Origin: Kitasatospora mediocidica KCTC 9733
GTDB lineage: Bacteria; Actinomycetota; Actinomycetes; Streptomycetales; Streptomycetaceae
Direction: 5' to 3'
Assembly (NCBI RefSeq): GCF_000744225.1
Contig: NZ_JQLN01000004.1
Span: forward strand, 1,364,001 to 1,428,000
DNA length: 64,000 nt
The notes beneath the pieces were generated by a model. The model saw only the letters and a list, made by a program, of their open reading frames with translations, was not told the DNA's origin and ran no database searches. Positions 24,801 to 33,025 of the stretch are shown piece after piece; within the stretch, counting starts at the first letter, position 1; each line of letters starts with the position of its first letter. Made by a program: the position numbers and the translations under genes.

Positions 24801-25492
24801 TGGATGAGCAGCCAGCAGACAGCCCTGACGGCGGCCCGGCCGACACCCTCGTGCGGGTCCTGATCGTCGACGACCACCCACTCTTCAGGGAGGGCCTGCG
24901 GGCCGCACTGGAGACCGACCGTGGGGTGCGGGTGGTGGCCGAGGCGCAGACCGCGGGCGCCGTTCCGGACGCCGTCGCGGATCATCGCCCGGACGTCGTC
25001 ATCATGGACCTCAACCTGCCCGACGCCTCCGGCCTGGACGCCACCCGCCGACTCGCCGCACAGAGCCCGCACTCCCCCGTCCTGATGCTCACCATGGCCG
25101 ACGACGACGGCAGCCTGCTCGCCGCGCTCCAGGCCGGTGCCCGCGGCTACCTGGTCAAGGGCGCCGGACGCGAGGAAGTCCTGCACGCCGTGCGGACGGT
25201 GGCGGCCGGCGGCGCGGTGTTCGGCTCGGACGTCGCGGCCCGGATCACCACGCTGCTGGCCGGCAGCCGACTGCACGACGCCGGCCAGCTCTTCCCCAGC
25301 CTGACCGCCCGCGAGTGCGAGGTGCTCGACCTGGTGGCACGCGGCCTGGACAACCGCCGGATCGCCCGCGAGCTGGTGGTCGCCGAGAAGACCGTCCGCA
25401 ACCACGTCACGCACATCTTCGAGAAGCTCAACGTGGCCAGCCGCGCCGAAGCCGTCGCGCGGGCCCGCGACATGGGCCTCGGCGACAGCTGA
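24800..25492 (+). CDS. LuxR/NarL-type response regulator
   Basis: A two-component regulator of 230 residues. The receiver domain (about 18-140) has the acidic pair in LIVDDHP, the phospho-acceptor D70 in VVIMDLNLP, T/S and Lys positions in VLMLTMADDD and GYLVKGAG. The C-terminal LuxR-type helix-turn-helix (about 165-228) reads LTARECEVLDLVARGL and RNHVTHIFEKLNV. GTG 24800 is used; GTG 24851 is an alternative that would remove a 17-residue tail. It lies just after the cyclitol genes and 239 bases before its probable sensor kinase, so it may control the cluster (inference). Confidence 0.85.
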   Translation: MDEQPADSPDGGPADTLVRVLIVDDHPLFREGLRAALETDRGVRVVAEAQTAGAVPDAVADHRPDVVIMDLNLPDASGLDATRRLAAQSPHSPVLMLTMADDDGSLLAALQAGARGYLVKGAGREEVLHAVRTVAAGGAVFGSDVAARITTLLAGSRLHDAGQLFPSLTARECEVLDLVARGLDNRRIARELVVAEKTVRNHVTHIFEKLNVASRAEAVARARDMGLGDS

Positions 25493-25731
25493 TCCGCCGG
25501 CCGGTCCTCCCGCCACCGGCCGGCCGACACCTGCTCCTCCTCCCGTCCCCACTCCCCATCCCCACTCCCCGCCCCAACTCCCGGTCCCAGACGCCCGGTC
25601 CCAGACGCCCGGCCCCGCACCAAGGCCAAGGCGGGACATACGGCTCATGCGGCCGGGACACCAAGCCGACGACGATGGCAAGCGTCACACCAGGGACCGT
25701 CACACCATGGGCGGGGACCGAGGAGGGCAGG

Positions 25732-27834
25732 ATGCGCGCAGCCACCACGACACCCGAGGGCTCGGCGCCCACCCCCGCGCCGCCGCCGACCCGCACGGCC
25801 ACCCGCGCGAGCACCACGACCGGGCTCGCCACCGCCTACGGCGTCTGCGGTCTGACCCTGCTCTGCGCATTGGGCTGGGTCGCCCTCGCCCTCACCCACC
25901 TGGACGATCCCGCGCACAACCGGGACATCGCCTTCGACCGCACCAACATCCTGCTCGGCCTCGGTTTCGCGCTGTCCGGCCTGTTCATGCTGGCTCACCA
26001 CACCGGCCGCTCGCTCGGCCGCGCCCTACTCGCCGCCGGCTTCGCCATCTGTCTCTCCCGCTTCCTGCTCTTCACCCTCGCGCTCACCGGCGCCGGCCGG
26101 GCGGGCGGCGCCCTGGGCGGGGCGGTCCTGGTGCTGAGCGACACGCTCTTCCTCTTCGTGATGTACGCGGTGGCGCTCTGGTTCCCCGACGGGCGGCTGC
26201 CCGGCGGCTGGGGTCGGTGGTACGCGGGTGCCCTGCTGCTCTGGAGCGCCGTCCAGTCCTACGACAGCCATGCGACGGCCCCCGACTGGTACGGGCTGCC
26301 CAGCCCGTTCGTCCACGGCGGCTGGGCGGCCGCTGCCACCCGGTTGTCCGACGCACTCGACTCCCGGATCCTCTGGATCGCCTCCGGGCTACTGCTGTTC
26401 AGTCTGCTGGTCGCCGCCATGCGATGGCGACGCTCACCGACCGTGCGGCCGCACCAGGGCGTGGTCCTGCTGCCCTACCTGGCCTGGCTGCTCCTGGTCC
26501 TCTTCGGCGAGCGGATCGGCCTCGGCATCCCCGTGCTGGACTTCCTGGCCACCCTCACCGCCGCCCTCTGGCCGCTCGCGCTCTGCTACGCCTTCGCCCG
26601 GGACCGCTCCTGGTCGCTGGACCGCACCACCCGCCGGGTGCTCACCAGCTTCCTGCTCACCGGGGTGCTGATCTTCGGCTACTTCCTCCTCGCCCTGGAG
26701 CTGCCGCACCTGCTGCCCGGCGCGTCCGGCATGGACGCCCAGCTCATGGCGGGCTGTGCGCTGGCCGTCGGCGTCCTGGTGCGCCCCAGCGCACGCGGGA
26801 TCGACCGCGCGGTCGAGCGCTTCTACTACGGCGAGCGAGCCCACCCCTACCAGGTGGTCCGCGCCCTCGCCGAACACCTCGGCCGGGCGGTCGACCCGGG
26901 CGACGCACCGAGGCTGCTCTGCGACACCGTCGTACGGACGCTCGGCCTGCCCGGCGCCCGGGTCGTCGTCCACACCCGGGACGGCCCGCGCGAGCTCGCG
27001 CTGCTCGGCCTGGTCGGACCGCACAGCGAGGTCTTCCCGCTCACCTACGAGGGCGGGGTGATCGGCGAGCTGTACGCCCCGCCACGCTCCGGCGAACTCG
27101 CTCTGGACCGCCAGGACCAGGTGGTCCTGCGCTTCCTGGCCGATCAGTCCGCACCCTCGATCGCCTGCCTGCGGCTCTCCGAGGATCTTCAGGCCAGCCG
27201 GCGGCAGATCGTGCTGGCCCGCGAGGAGGAGCGCAAGCGGCTGCGCCACGACCTGCACGACGGCCTCGGTCCGACGCTCTCCGGTCTGCGCCTGCAGATC
27301 GACGCCACCGGCAGTGGCCTTCCCGTGGGCTCCGCCGCCCGGGCCTCGCTGCTCACCGCTGCCGAAGGTATCGGCCAGGCCATCGACGAGCTGCGCCGAA
27401 TCACCGACGGCATGGCCCCCGCCGAACTGGGCCGGGTCGGTCTCGCCGACGCGCTGCGCCAGCTGGCCGGCCGACTGGACGGCGGGCGGCTGCGGGTCGC
27501 CGTCGAGCTCGCCCCGGATCCGCTGCCGCCGTTACCCGCCGCCGTGGAGGTCGCCGTCTACCGGATCGCCGGGGAGGCCCTGAACAACGTGCTGCGCCAC
27601 TCCGGAGCCGCCCGCGCCCGGCTGGCTCTGCGGGTCGGTCCCGAGGAGGTCACCGTCGAGGCCCGGGACGACGGCGCCGGGTTCCCCGTCCACCACTCCA
27701 GCGCCGGGGTGGGGCTGCGCTCGATGGCCGAGCGCGCCGAAGAGCTGGGCGGCAGCTTCACCATCGCCAACGACGCCCGGGGCACCGTGGTCAGTGCCGT
27801 CTTCCCTCGCCTCACCGAGCCCACCGCCCCATGA
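25732..27834 (+). CDS. Membrane sensor histidine kinase (HisKA_3 type)
   Basis: The 700-residue kinase has a membrane part with about seven or eight hydrophobic segments (35-345), a GAF-like region (about 370-480), the phospho-acceptor helix EERKRLRHDLHDGLGPTLSG with H506, and an ATPase domain with EALNNVLRHSG (N box), ARDDGAGFP (G1) and GVGLRSMAERAEELGG (G2). This is the NarL-partner class, matching the upstream LuxR-type regulator. ATG 25732 follows AGGAGGG. The signal is unknown, but the multi-pass input domain suggests a membrane or cell-envelope cue. The gap before it holds short C-rich direct repeats. Confidence 0.87.
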   Translation: MRAATTTPEGSAPTPAPPPTRTATRASTTTGLATAYGVCGLTLLCALGWVALALTHLDDPAHNRDIAFDRTNILLGLGFALSGLFMLAHHTGRSLGRALLAAGFAICLSRFLLFTLALTGAGRAGGALGGAVLVLSDTLFLFVMYAVALWFPDGRLPGGWGRWYAGALLLWSAVQSYDSHATAPDWYGLPSPFVHGGWAAAATRLSDALDSRILWIASGLLLFSLLVAAMRWRRSPTVRPHQGVVLLPYLAWLLLVLFGERIGLGIPVLDFLATLTAALWPLALCYAFARDRSWSLDRTTRRVLTSFLLTGVLIFGYFLLALELPHLLPGASGMDAQLMAGCALAVGVLVRPSARGIDRAVERFYYGERAHPYQVVRALAEHLGRAVDPGDAPRLLCDTVVRTLGLPGARVVVHTRDGPRELALLGLVGPHSEVFPLTYEGGVIGELYAPPRSGELALDRQDQVVLRFLADQSAPSIACLRLSEDLQASRRQIVLAREEERKRLRHDLHDGLGPTLSGLRLQIDATGSGLPVGSAARASLLTAAEGIGQAIDELRRITDGMAPAELGRVGLADALRQLAGRLDGGRLRVAVELAPDPLPPLPAAVEVAVYRIAGEALNNVLRHSGAARARLALRVGPEEVTVEARDDGAGFPVHHSSAGVGLRSMAERAEELGGSFTIANDARGTVVSAVFPRLTEPTAP

Positions 27835-27861
27835 CCGGATCCAGCACGTCCCACGGACTGC

Positions 27862-27892
27862 CCCAGGACAAACAGGTCCCAGGACAAACAGG
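27862..27892 (+). repeat. Two 15-bp direct repeats upstream of the small peptide gene
   Basis: CCCAGGACAAACAGG occurs exactly twice, at 27862-27876 and 27878-27892 (16-bp period). The pair lies about 115 bases before the small peptide start and could be a regulator site for it. Confidence 0.5.
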
Positions 27893-28006
27893 ACCGCAGG
27901 CTCATGACTCCGGGACGTGCCCAGCGTGATAGTCGAACAGTCGCCACGAGCGACCGGTCACCGCGGCCCACCCCCACTGGACCGCCACCGAGCAAGGAGG
28001 TCCCAG

Positions 28007-28201
28007 ATGTCAGCGACCAGCAAGAACCCGGCCCGCCCGACCCCAACCCCGCCACCGGCTGCGGGTCCCGCGACGGACCCGGAGGCCCCGCAGCGCCGGG
28101 CGACCCCGGTTGTAGAGGAGGACCTTCCGGGGAGCTGTGGGCCGCCGCTGTACAGATGCGTACCGCCGGAACCGGCGACAACCGCCACCACCGGCAAGTA
28201 G
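28007..28201 (+). CDS. Small Pro/Thr-rich peptide with two Cys, unknown function
   Basis: A 64-residue product with no signal peptide. The first 35 residues are Pro/Ala-rich and the C-terminal part holds GSCGPPLYRC (two Cys eight positions apart) and ends in a Thr-rich tail. An excellent ribosome site (AAGGAGG, 6 bases before ATG 28007) supports translation. Codons in the Cys-containing part (GTT, GTA, CTT, TGT, AGA, GTA) are poorer in third-position G/C than the neighbours, as often seen in precursor-peptide cores. It follows the sensor kinase gene and is closed by a long hairpin. It could be a modified-peptide precursor or a small disulfide peptide; no dedicated modifying enzyme is adjacent. 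I do not recognise the family. Confidence 0.5.
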   Translation: MSATSKNPARPTPTPPPAAGPATDPEAPQRRATPVVEEDLPGSCGPPLYRCVPPEPATTATTGK

Positions 28202-28218
28202 CAACCGCCGCCGCAAAC

Positions 28219-28272
28219 AACCTCGGCGATTGTCATCATCCGCGGCTGCGGAGGATGACAATCGCCGAGGTT
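28219..28272. terminator. Long bidirectional hairpin terminator
   Basis: Arms 28219-28243 and 28248-28272 pair over 25 bp with a single mismatch and a 4-base loop. The structure sits between the small peptide gene (plus) and the permease gene (minus), which converge, and should stop transcription from both sides. Confidence 0.85.
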
Positions 28273-28303
28273 CCCGGGCCCGGGGCCACGTGCCTTCCAG
28301 GCG

Positions 28304-29734
28304 CTACCGCAGTGCGGCTGCCTTGCGCCGACGGTCGACGATCGCCGCGGCCGCCAGCACCACGGCGGCGGCGACCAGCGACAGCACCATCTGGATCCGC
28401 CCGTCGTGGTCGGTGAACATATAGCCGACCACGAAGCCGATCAGCCCGATGGTCGCCCAGGTGAGGTACGGGTAGAGCCACATCCGCACGGTCAGCCGCT
28501 CAGGGGACTCACGCTCGATGATCTTCCGCATCCGCAGCTGCGAGAAGCAGATCACCAGCCAGACGAAGAGCGCCACCGCGCCCGAGGAGTTCAGCAGGAA
28601 CTGGAAGACCGTACCCGGCGAGGTGTAGTTGAAGAAGACCGCCACGAAGCCGAAGACGACCGAGGAGAGGATCGCCGTACGCGGCACCCCGCGCGAGCTG
28701 ACCGCTGCGAAGGCCTTCGGCGCGTCCCCGCGCTGCCCCAGCGAGAAGGCCATCCGGGAGGCCGTGTAGAGGCCCGAGTTGAGGCAGGACAGCACGGCCG
28801 TCAGGACGATCACGTTCATCACCTGCGCCGCGCCGGGGATCCCGACGTGCTCCAGGACCGCGACGTACGGGCTGCCCAGCAACTTGGCGGAGTCCCACGG
28901 CAGCAGGGTCACCACGATGGCGATCGAGCCCAGGTAGAAGATGCCGATGCGCCAGATCACGCTGTTGGTGGCCCCCTTGACCGCCTTCTCCGGGTCGGCC
29001 GACTCACCGGCGGCCAGCGTGACGATCTCGCTGCCCATGAACGCGAAGACCACCGTCAGCATGCCGTGGAACACCGCGCCGACGCCGTGCGGCAGGAATC
29101 CGCCGTGGCCGGTCAGGTTGGTCGTGCCCACCGCGTGCGTGCCCGGCAGCATGCCGAACACCGCCAGCAGGCCGATCACGATGAAGGCGGCGATCGCCAC
29201 GACCTTGATGCCCGCGAACCAGAACTCGAACTCCCCGTACGAAGCGACCGAGAAGAGGTTGGTGGCGGTCAGGACCGCCATCACGATCAGCGCGAACGCC
29301 CACTGCGGAACACCCGGCAGCCAGCCGTTGAGGATCTTCGCACCGGCGGTCGCCTCCACCGCCAGCACCACGACCCAGAAGAACCAGTACAGCCAGCCGA
29401 TGGTGAAGCCGGCCCACCGCCCGAGTGCCCGGTCCGCGTAGGCGGAGAACGATCCGCTCTGCGGGTCCGCCGCGGCCATCTCGCCGAGCATCCGCATCAC
29501 CATCACGACCAGCACACCGGCCAGCGCGTAGGAGAGCAGGATTCCCGGTCCGGTGGCCGCGATTCCGGCACCCGAGCCGACGAACAGTCCGGCCCCGATC
29601 ACACCGCCGATGGCGATCATCGAGAGGTGGCGGTTCTTCAGCCCGGCCTGCAGCTGCCCGCCGTGCGGCACTTCGTGCGCTGCCTGACCCGGGACGGTCT
29701 CGGAGCTGGAACTGGAACTGGTATCGGTGGTCAT
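28304..29734 (-). CDS. Amino acid permease (APC superfamily, GabP/AAT-like)
   Basis: The 476-residue transporter has twelve predicted helices. The first carries the family signature HLSMIAIGGVIGAGLFVGSG, followed by LGEMAAADPQSGSFSAYAD. The segment FMGSEIVTLAAGESADPEKA in the middle is typical of GABA/aromatic amino acid permeases. The N-terminal tail is Ser-rich (TDTSSSSSSE), with three consecutive TCs-type codons. ATG 29734 is chosen over an upstream in-frame start at 29809, which would precede a tail unlike the family. Import of an amino acid by proton symport is the likely role; the substrate is unknown. The 235-bp region upstream is relatively AT-rich. Confidence 0.85.
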   Translation of the reverse strand: MTTDTSSSSSSETVPGQAAHEVPHGGQLQAGLKNRHLSMIAIGGVIGAGLFVGSGAGIAATGPGILLSYALAGVLVVMVMRMLGEMAAADPQSGSFSAYADRALGRWAGFTIGWLYWFFWVVVLAVEATAGAKILNGWLPGVPQWAFALIVMAVLTATNLFSVASYGEFEFWFAGIKVVAIAAFIVIGLLAVFGMLPGTHAVGTTNLTGHGGFLPHGVGAVFHGMLTVVFAFMGSEIVTLAAGESADPEKAVKGATNSVIWRIGIFYLGSIAIVVTLLPWDSAKLLGSPYVAVLEHVGIPGAAQVMNVIVLTAVLSCLNSGLYTASRMAFSLGQRGDAPKAFAAVSSRGVPRTAILSSVVFGFVAVFFNYTSPGTVFQFLLNSSGAVALFVWLVICFSQLRMRKIIERESPERLTVRMWLYPYLTWATIGLIGFVVGYMFTDHDGRIQMVLSLVAAAVVLAAAAIVDRRRKAAALR

Positions 29735-29969
29735 GACGGTCTGCTGCCCTTCCTGCGTGACGGCATGCCTCGTCCAAGGACCGGACGGGGTGGGGACGGT
29801 CGCACGCAACGCCAGGAAAGATAGCCCGAATATCGGAATTACGTAACCCGACTGCGGAAATCCTCGTTCCCTACTGACGAGTCAACTATTCCTCAGCGGC
29901 GGAATACTTGAGCTTTATTTGAGGATTCGAAAGCGAGGTGATTTCTCATCCCCCCATGACACACTCCGC

Positions 29970-30446
29970 CTAGAAGTTCTTCGCACCCGCCGTGATCGCC
30001 TCGCGGATGCGGAAGTAGGTGCCGCAGCGGCAGATGTTACGGATCTCGTCGAAGTCGGCGTCGCCGATCTCGTGCCCCGCGGCGCGGGCCTCGCGGACCT
30101 TGGCCACCGCGGCCATGATCTGGCCGGGCTGGCAGTAGCCGCACTGGGCGACGTCGTAGTCCAACCAGGCCTCCTGCATCGGGTGCAGGGGCTTGCCCAC
30201 GGTCGCGGGCAAGCCCTCGATGGTGGTGATCTCGTCAGTGGGCTGGATCGCGCTCACCGGCACCGAGCAGGGGTTGAACGCCTTGCCGTTGATGTGGCTG
30301 GTGCAGGCCTGACAGACGCCCAGGCCGCAGCCGTACTTGGGGCCGGTGACCCCGAGGACGTCGCGCAGTACCCAGAGCAGGCGGACGTCGTCCTCGACGT
30401 CCACCGAGACCGGCGCGCCGTTGAGGATGAAGGTGTGTGCGGACAC
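29970..30446 (-). CDS. iorA: [2Fe-2S] subunit of an isoquinoline 1-oxidoreductase/aldehyde dehydrogenase-type molybdenum hydroxylase
   Basis: A 158-residue electron-transfer subunit. The first cluster is bound by Cys in YGCGLGVCQACTSHINGK...C and the second by CGYCQPG (about 101-107) and CRCGTY near 138, the usual plant-type plus XO-type pair. It would carry electrons from the molybdopterin subunit encoded directly upstream (10-base gap). The symbol is by similarity to the two-subunit IorAB enzymes; the substrate may be an aldehyde or N-heterocycle. ATG 30446 follows AGGAGCACC. Confidence 0.85.
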   Translation of the reverse strand: MSAHTFILNGAPVSVDVEDDVRLLWVLRDVLGVTGPKYGCGLGVCQACTSHINGKAFNPCSVPVSAIQPTDEITTIEGLPATVGKPLHPMQEAWLDYDVAQCGYCQPGQIMAAVAKVREARAAGHEIGDADFDEIRNICRCGTYFRIREAITAGAKNF

Positions 30447-30456
30447 AGAGGTGCTC

Positions 30457-32796
30457 CTAGTAGGCGCGGGTCAGGCCGTCGACGGGCGACTGCGGGATCG
30501 GGGGCGTGGTCGGCAGCGGGGTGAAGGCCAGTGGCGCGGCCTGGTTGATCGGGAAGCTGGTCGGCATCGTGCCGGTGGCCCGGGCATAGGCGCAGGCGAC
30601 CGCGGCCATCGCGGCACCGACCGCGAGCTCCCCGGCACCACCCGGCGTGCCGCTGCTCGGCGGCATCACCACGATCTGCAGGTCGGGCGGGGTGTTCCAC
30701 TGCCGAGTGTAGAAGTAGTTGTCCCAACTTCCTTCCTGGAAAACCCCGTTCTCGAAGTGCATGCCGGAGGTCAGGGCGACGGCGATGCCGTCCGAGATAC
30801 CGCCCATCATCTGGGCCTGGAGACCGAGCGGATTGACCGCGAGACCGGCGTCCACCGCGCAGATCACCTTGGTGACCCGAGGCCCGGTGCAGGCGTCGGG
30901 GATCTGCCGGCCCGTGGTCGCCGCCGTGCAGTCGATCTCGACCAGTATCGCGGCCACGCTGTGGTACTCGGGGTGGAGCGCGATTCCCTGCGCGGTGCCC
31001 GGCGCCATCGTCCGCCCCCAGGAGCCGAGTTGGGCGACCTTGTCGAGAACGGCGATGGCCCGCGGGTCCTTCAGCGTCTGGCGGCGGAACTGGTACGGGT
31101 CCTGTCCCACCCCGGCGGCGAGCTGGTCGACGATCAACTCCTGCGCACAGCGCACGTTCGGCGAGTAGATGCCGCGCATGCTGCCGGTGTTGAAGCCCTT
31201 GTCCACCTCGCTGAGCAACTGCGTGGTGACGCCGAAGTTGTAGGGCGTCTGCTGGGTCAACTCGAAGATGGTCTCGGAGAATCCGATGTCGCCGACCGGC
31301 AGCTTGGCCACCTGGGAGGTGATGACCTCGCCCAGGCCGTGGCTGAAGTCGGTGGCCACCGAGGCGTGTCGCTGCTCGAAGGTGAGCACCTGGCCGAGCG
31401 CGTGGGTCGCGCGCACGTGCGAGATGCTCATCGGGTGCGTCCGGCCCTGGCGGAACTCGTCGGTGCGGTGCCACATCAGCTTCACCGGCTTGCCCATCAG
31501 CTGCGAGATCTCGGCAGCCTCCAGGGCCGCGTCGGCGAACAGCTTGCGGCCGAACGACCCGCCGCCCTGGACGACATGGACCGTGACGGCGCTCTGCAAC
31601 AGTCCCAGCTTGGCGGCGATCGCCCCCTGCGCGACGATCGGCGCCTTCACCGCCGCCCAGACCTCGGCCCGGCCGGGGCGGACGTCGGCGATCGCGCAGT
31701 TCGGCTCCAGCGCGCTGTTGCTGGCGAAGGCGAACGTGAAGGTGGCCTCGACGGTCTGCGCCAGCAGGTTCAACGGCGGTACCACCAACGGAAGTTCGGC
31801 GGCCTTCAACTCCTTCAGGAGAGTGCTGTCCGAGGAGTTGTCCTCGGTCCCCGGACCCCAGGTCACCTGCAGCGCGCGCACCGCGTCGATGCACTGGCCG
31901 AAGGTCGCCGCGCGGACGGCGACGCCGGTGGCGATGATGACCACGTCGGTGACGCCCGGCATCGCCTTCACCGCCGCCAGGTTCTGCACGGAGAGCGGGG
32001 TGCCGTTGAGCGTCGGCGGCCGGCAGACCATGGTCGGCAGCGCGTTCGGCACCGCGAGATCCATGGCGAACTGCTTGCGGCCGGTGACGATGTCCAGCGC
32101 GTCGATCCGCTTCTGCGCCGTCCCGATCACCTCGAAGTCGCTCTGCTGCTTCAGCACCACGCCGACCTGCACCGTCACCTGGCTCGCGGCCGCCGCGGCC
32201 AGCGAACCGTAGGTGGCGCTCTGCCCGTTCGGCGAGCTGACGACGCCGGCGGCCGTGGTCAGCGTCGAGGCGGGGACGCCGAAGCGGACGGCCGCCGCGG
32301 CCAGCAGCCGCTGGCGCGCGGTCGCGGCCGCGACGCGGATCGGGGTGTAGGTGGAAACGGTGGTGTTGGAGGCGCCCGTGAACTGGTTGAACAGCAGCTC
32401 GGGCCGGGCGTCCGCGAGCGTGATCCGCACCTGCGCGAGCGGGATGTCCAGCTCCTCGGCGATCAGCATCGCGGTGGAGGTGGTGACGCCCTGGCCGACC
32501 TCGGCACGCGGCAGCGCGAAGGAGGCGGTGCCGTCGGTGTTCAGCTGGATACTGATCAGCCCGGAGGTCGGCGACGCGGCCGTCGTCAGCAGGTCGGTGA
32601 GGTCGAGCAGGTCGGCCGGCTCCGGCAGGGACGGCACGGCCGCCTGTGCCTCGGTCGGCGCCAGCGCCGCCTCGCCCAGCTGCGCGGCGACCATCAGCGT
32701 CGGCCCCGCCAGGACGTACCCGAGGAAGCGCCGCCGCCCGACCCCGCGGCCGCTCTCGTCGTCCTCGTCCTGCGGCAATCGGCCCTGATCCCCCAT
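30457..32796 (-). CDS. iorB: Molybdopterin-binding subunit of an IorB-type hydroxylase, Tat-exported
   Basis: The 779-residue protein has a twin-arginine signal: GRRRFLGYVLAGPTLMVAAQ (about 19-38). The mature part has two molybdopterin-subunit halves: VGQGVTTSTAMLIAEELDIP, GGSFGRKLFADAALEAAEIS (molybdenum-site loop), and near the end GELAVGAAMAAVACAYARA. The single-chain arrangement without a FAD subunit is typical of IorB/aldehyde oxidoreductase relatives that pass electrons to a respiratory acceptor. ATG 32796 follows GGGAGGACAG. The [2Fe-2S] partner is the next gene. No XdhC-type maturation gene is visible, but a molbindin gene occurs at 52.5 kb. Confidence 0.85.
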   Translation of the reverse strand: MGDQGRLPQDEDDESGRGVGRRRFLGYVLAGPTLMVAAQLGEAALAPTEAQAAVPSLPEPADLLDLTDLLTTAASPTSGLISIQLNTDGTASFALPRAEVGQGVTTSTAMLIAEELDIPLAQVRITLADARPELLFNQFTGASNTTVSTYTPIRVAAATARQRLLAAAAVRFGVPASTLTTAAGVVSSPNGQSATYGSLAAAAASQVTVQVGVVLKQQSDFEVIGTAQKRIDALDIVTGRKQFAMDLAVPNALPTMVCRPPTLNGTPLSVQNLAAVKAMPGVTDVVIIATGVAVRAATFGQCIDAVRALQVTWGPGTEDNSSDSTLLKELKAAELPLVVPPLNLLAQTVEATFTFAFASNSALEPNCAIADVRPGRAEVWAAVKAPIVAQGAIAAKLGLLQSAVTVHVVQGGGSFGRKLFADAALEAAEISQLMGKPVKLMWHRTDEFRQGRTHPMSISHVRATHALGQVLTFEQRHASVATDFSHGLGEVITSQVAKLPVGDIGFSETIFELTQQTPYNFGVTTQLLSEVDKGFNTGSMRGIYSPNVRCAQELIVDQLAAGVGQDPYQFRRQTLKDPRAIAVLDKVAQLGSWGRTMAPGTAQGIALHPEYHSVAAILVEIDCTAATTGRQIPDACTGPRVTKVICAVDAGLAVNPLGLQAQMMGGISDGIAVALTSGMHFENGVFQEGSWDNYFYTRQWNTPPDLQIVVMPPSSGTPGGAGELAVGAAMAAVACAYARATGTMPTSFPINQAAPLAFTPLPTTPPIPQSPVDGLTRAY

Positions 32797-32918
32797 CAAC
32801 TGTCCTCCCGAAGAACCGTGCGAAAGGGCACGTCAGGCATGCCCGCGACAACCCTAGGGGGCGAACGGCGTTCGACCGGCGGCGGGGTGGCCACAGCCCA
32901 CAGCCCACGCCCCACGCC

Positions 32919-32974
32919 CGGCGACCCGCCGACCCGGCGACCTGGCGACCCGGCGACCTGGCGACCCGCCGACC
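32919..32974. repeat. Degenerate GGCGACC tandem repeat in a divergent intergenic region
   Basis: The region between the IorB-type and M1 peptidase genes contains seven GGCGACCC/CCGACCC/GGCGACCT units, among them a 16-bp unit repeated exactly (GGCGACCTGGCGACCC at 32936 and 32952). It may affect either divergent promoter; no palindromic operator is seen. Confidence 0.6.
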
Positions 32975-33025
32975 GATCGCGACGTTCCGGGCCGACCCCC
33001 TGCGGCGCCTCTACGATCCGTGACC

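Noticed and set aside
25560..25625. Short C-rich direct repeats between the response regulator and kinase genes as an operator
   Set aside because: They are low-complexity CCCCACTCC and GGTCCCAGACGCCC units without dyad symmetry, so no regulatory claim is made.
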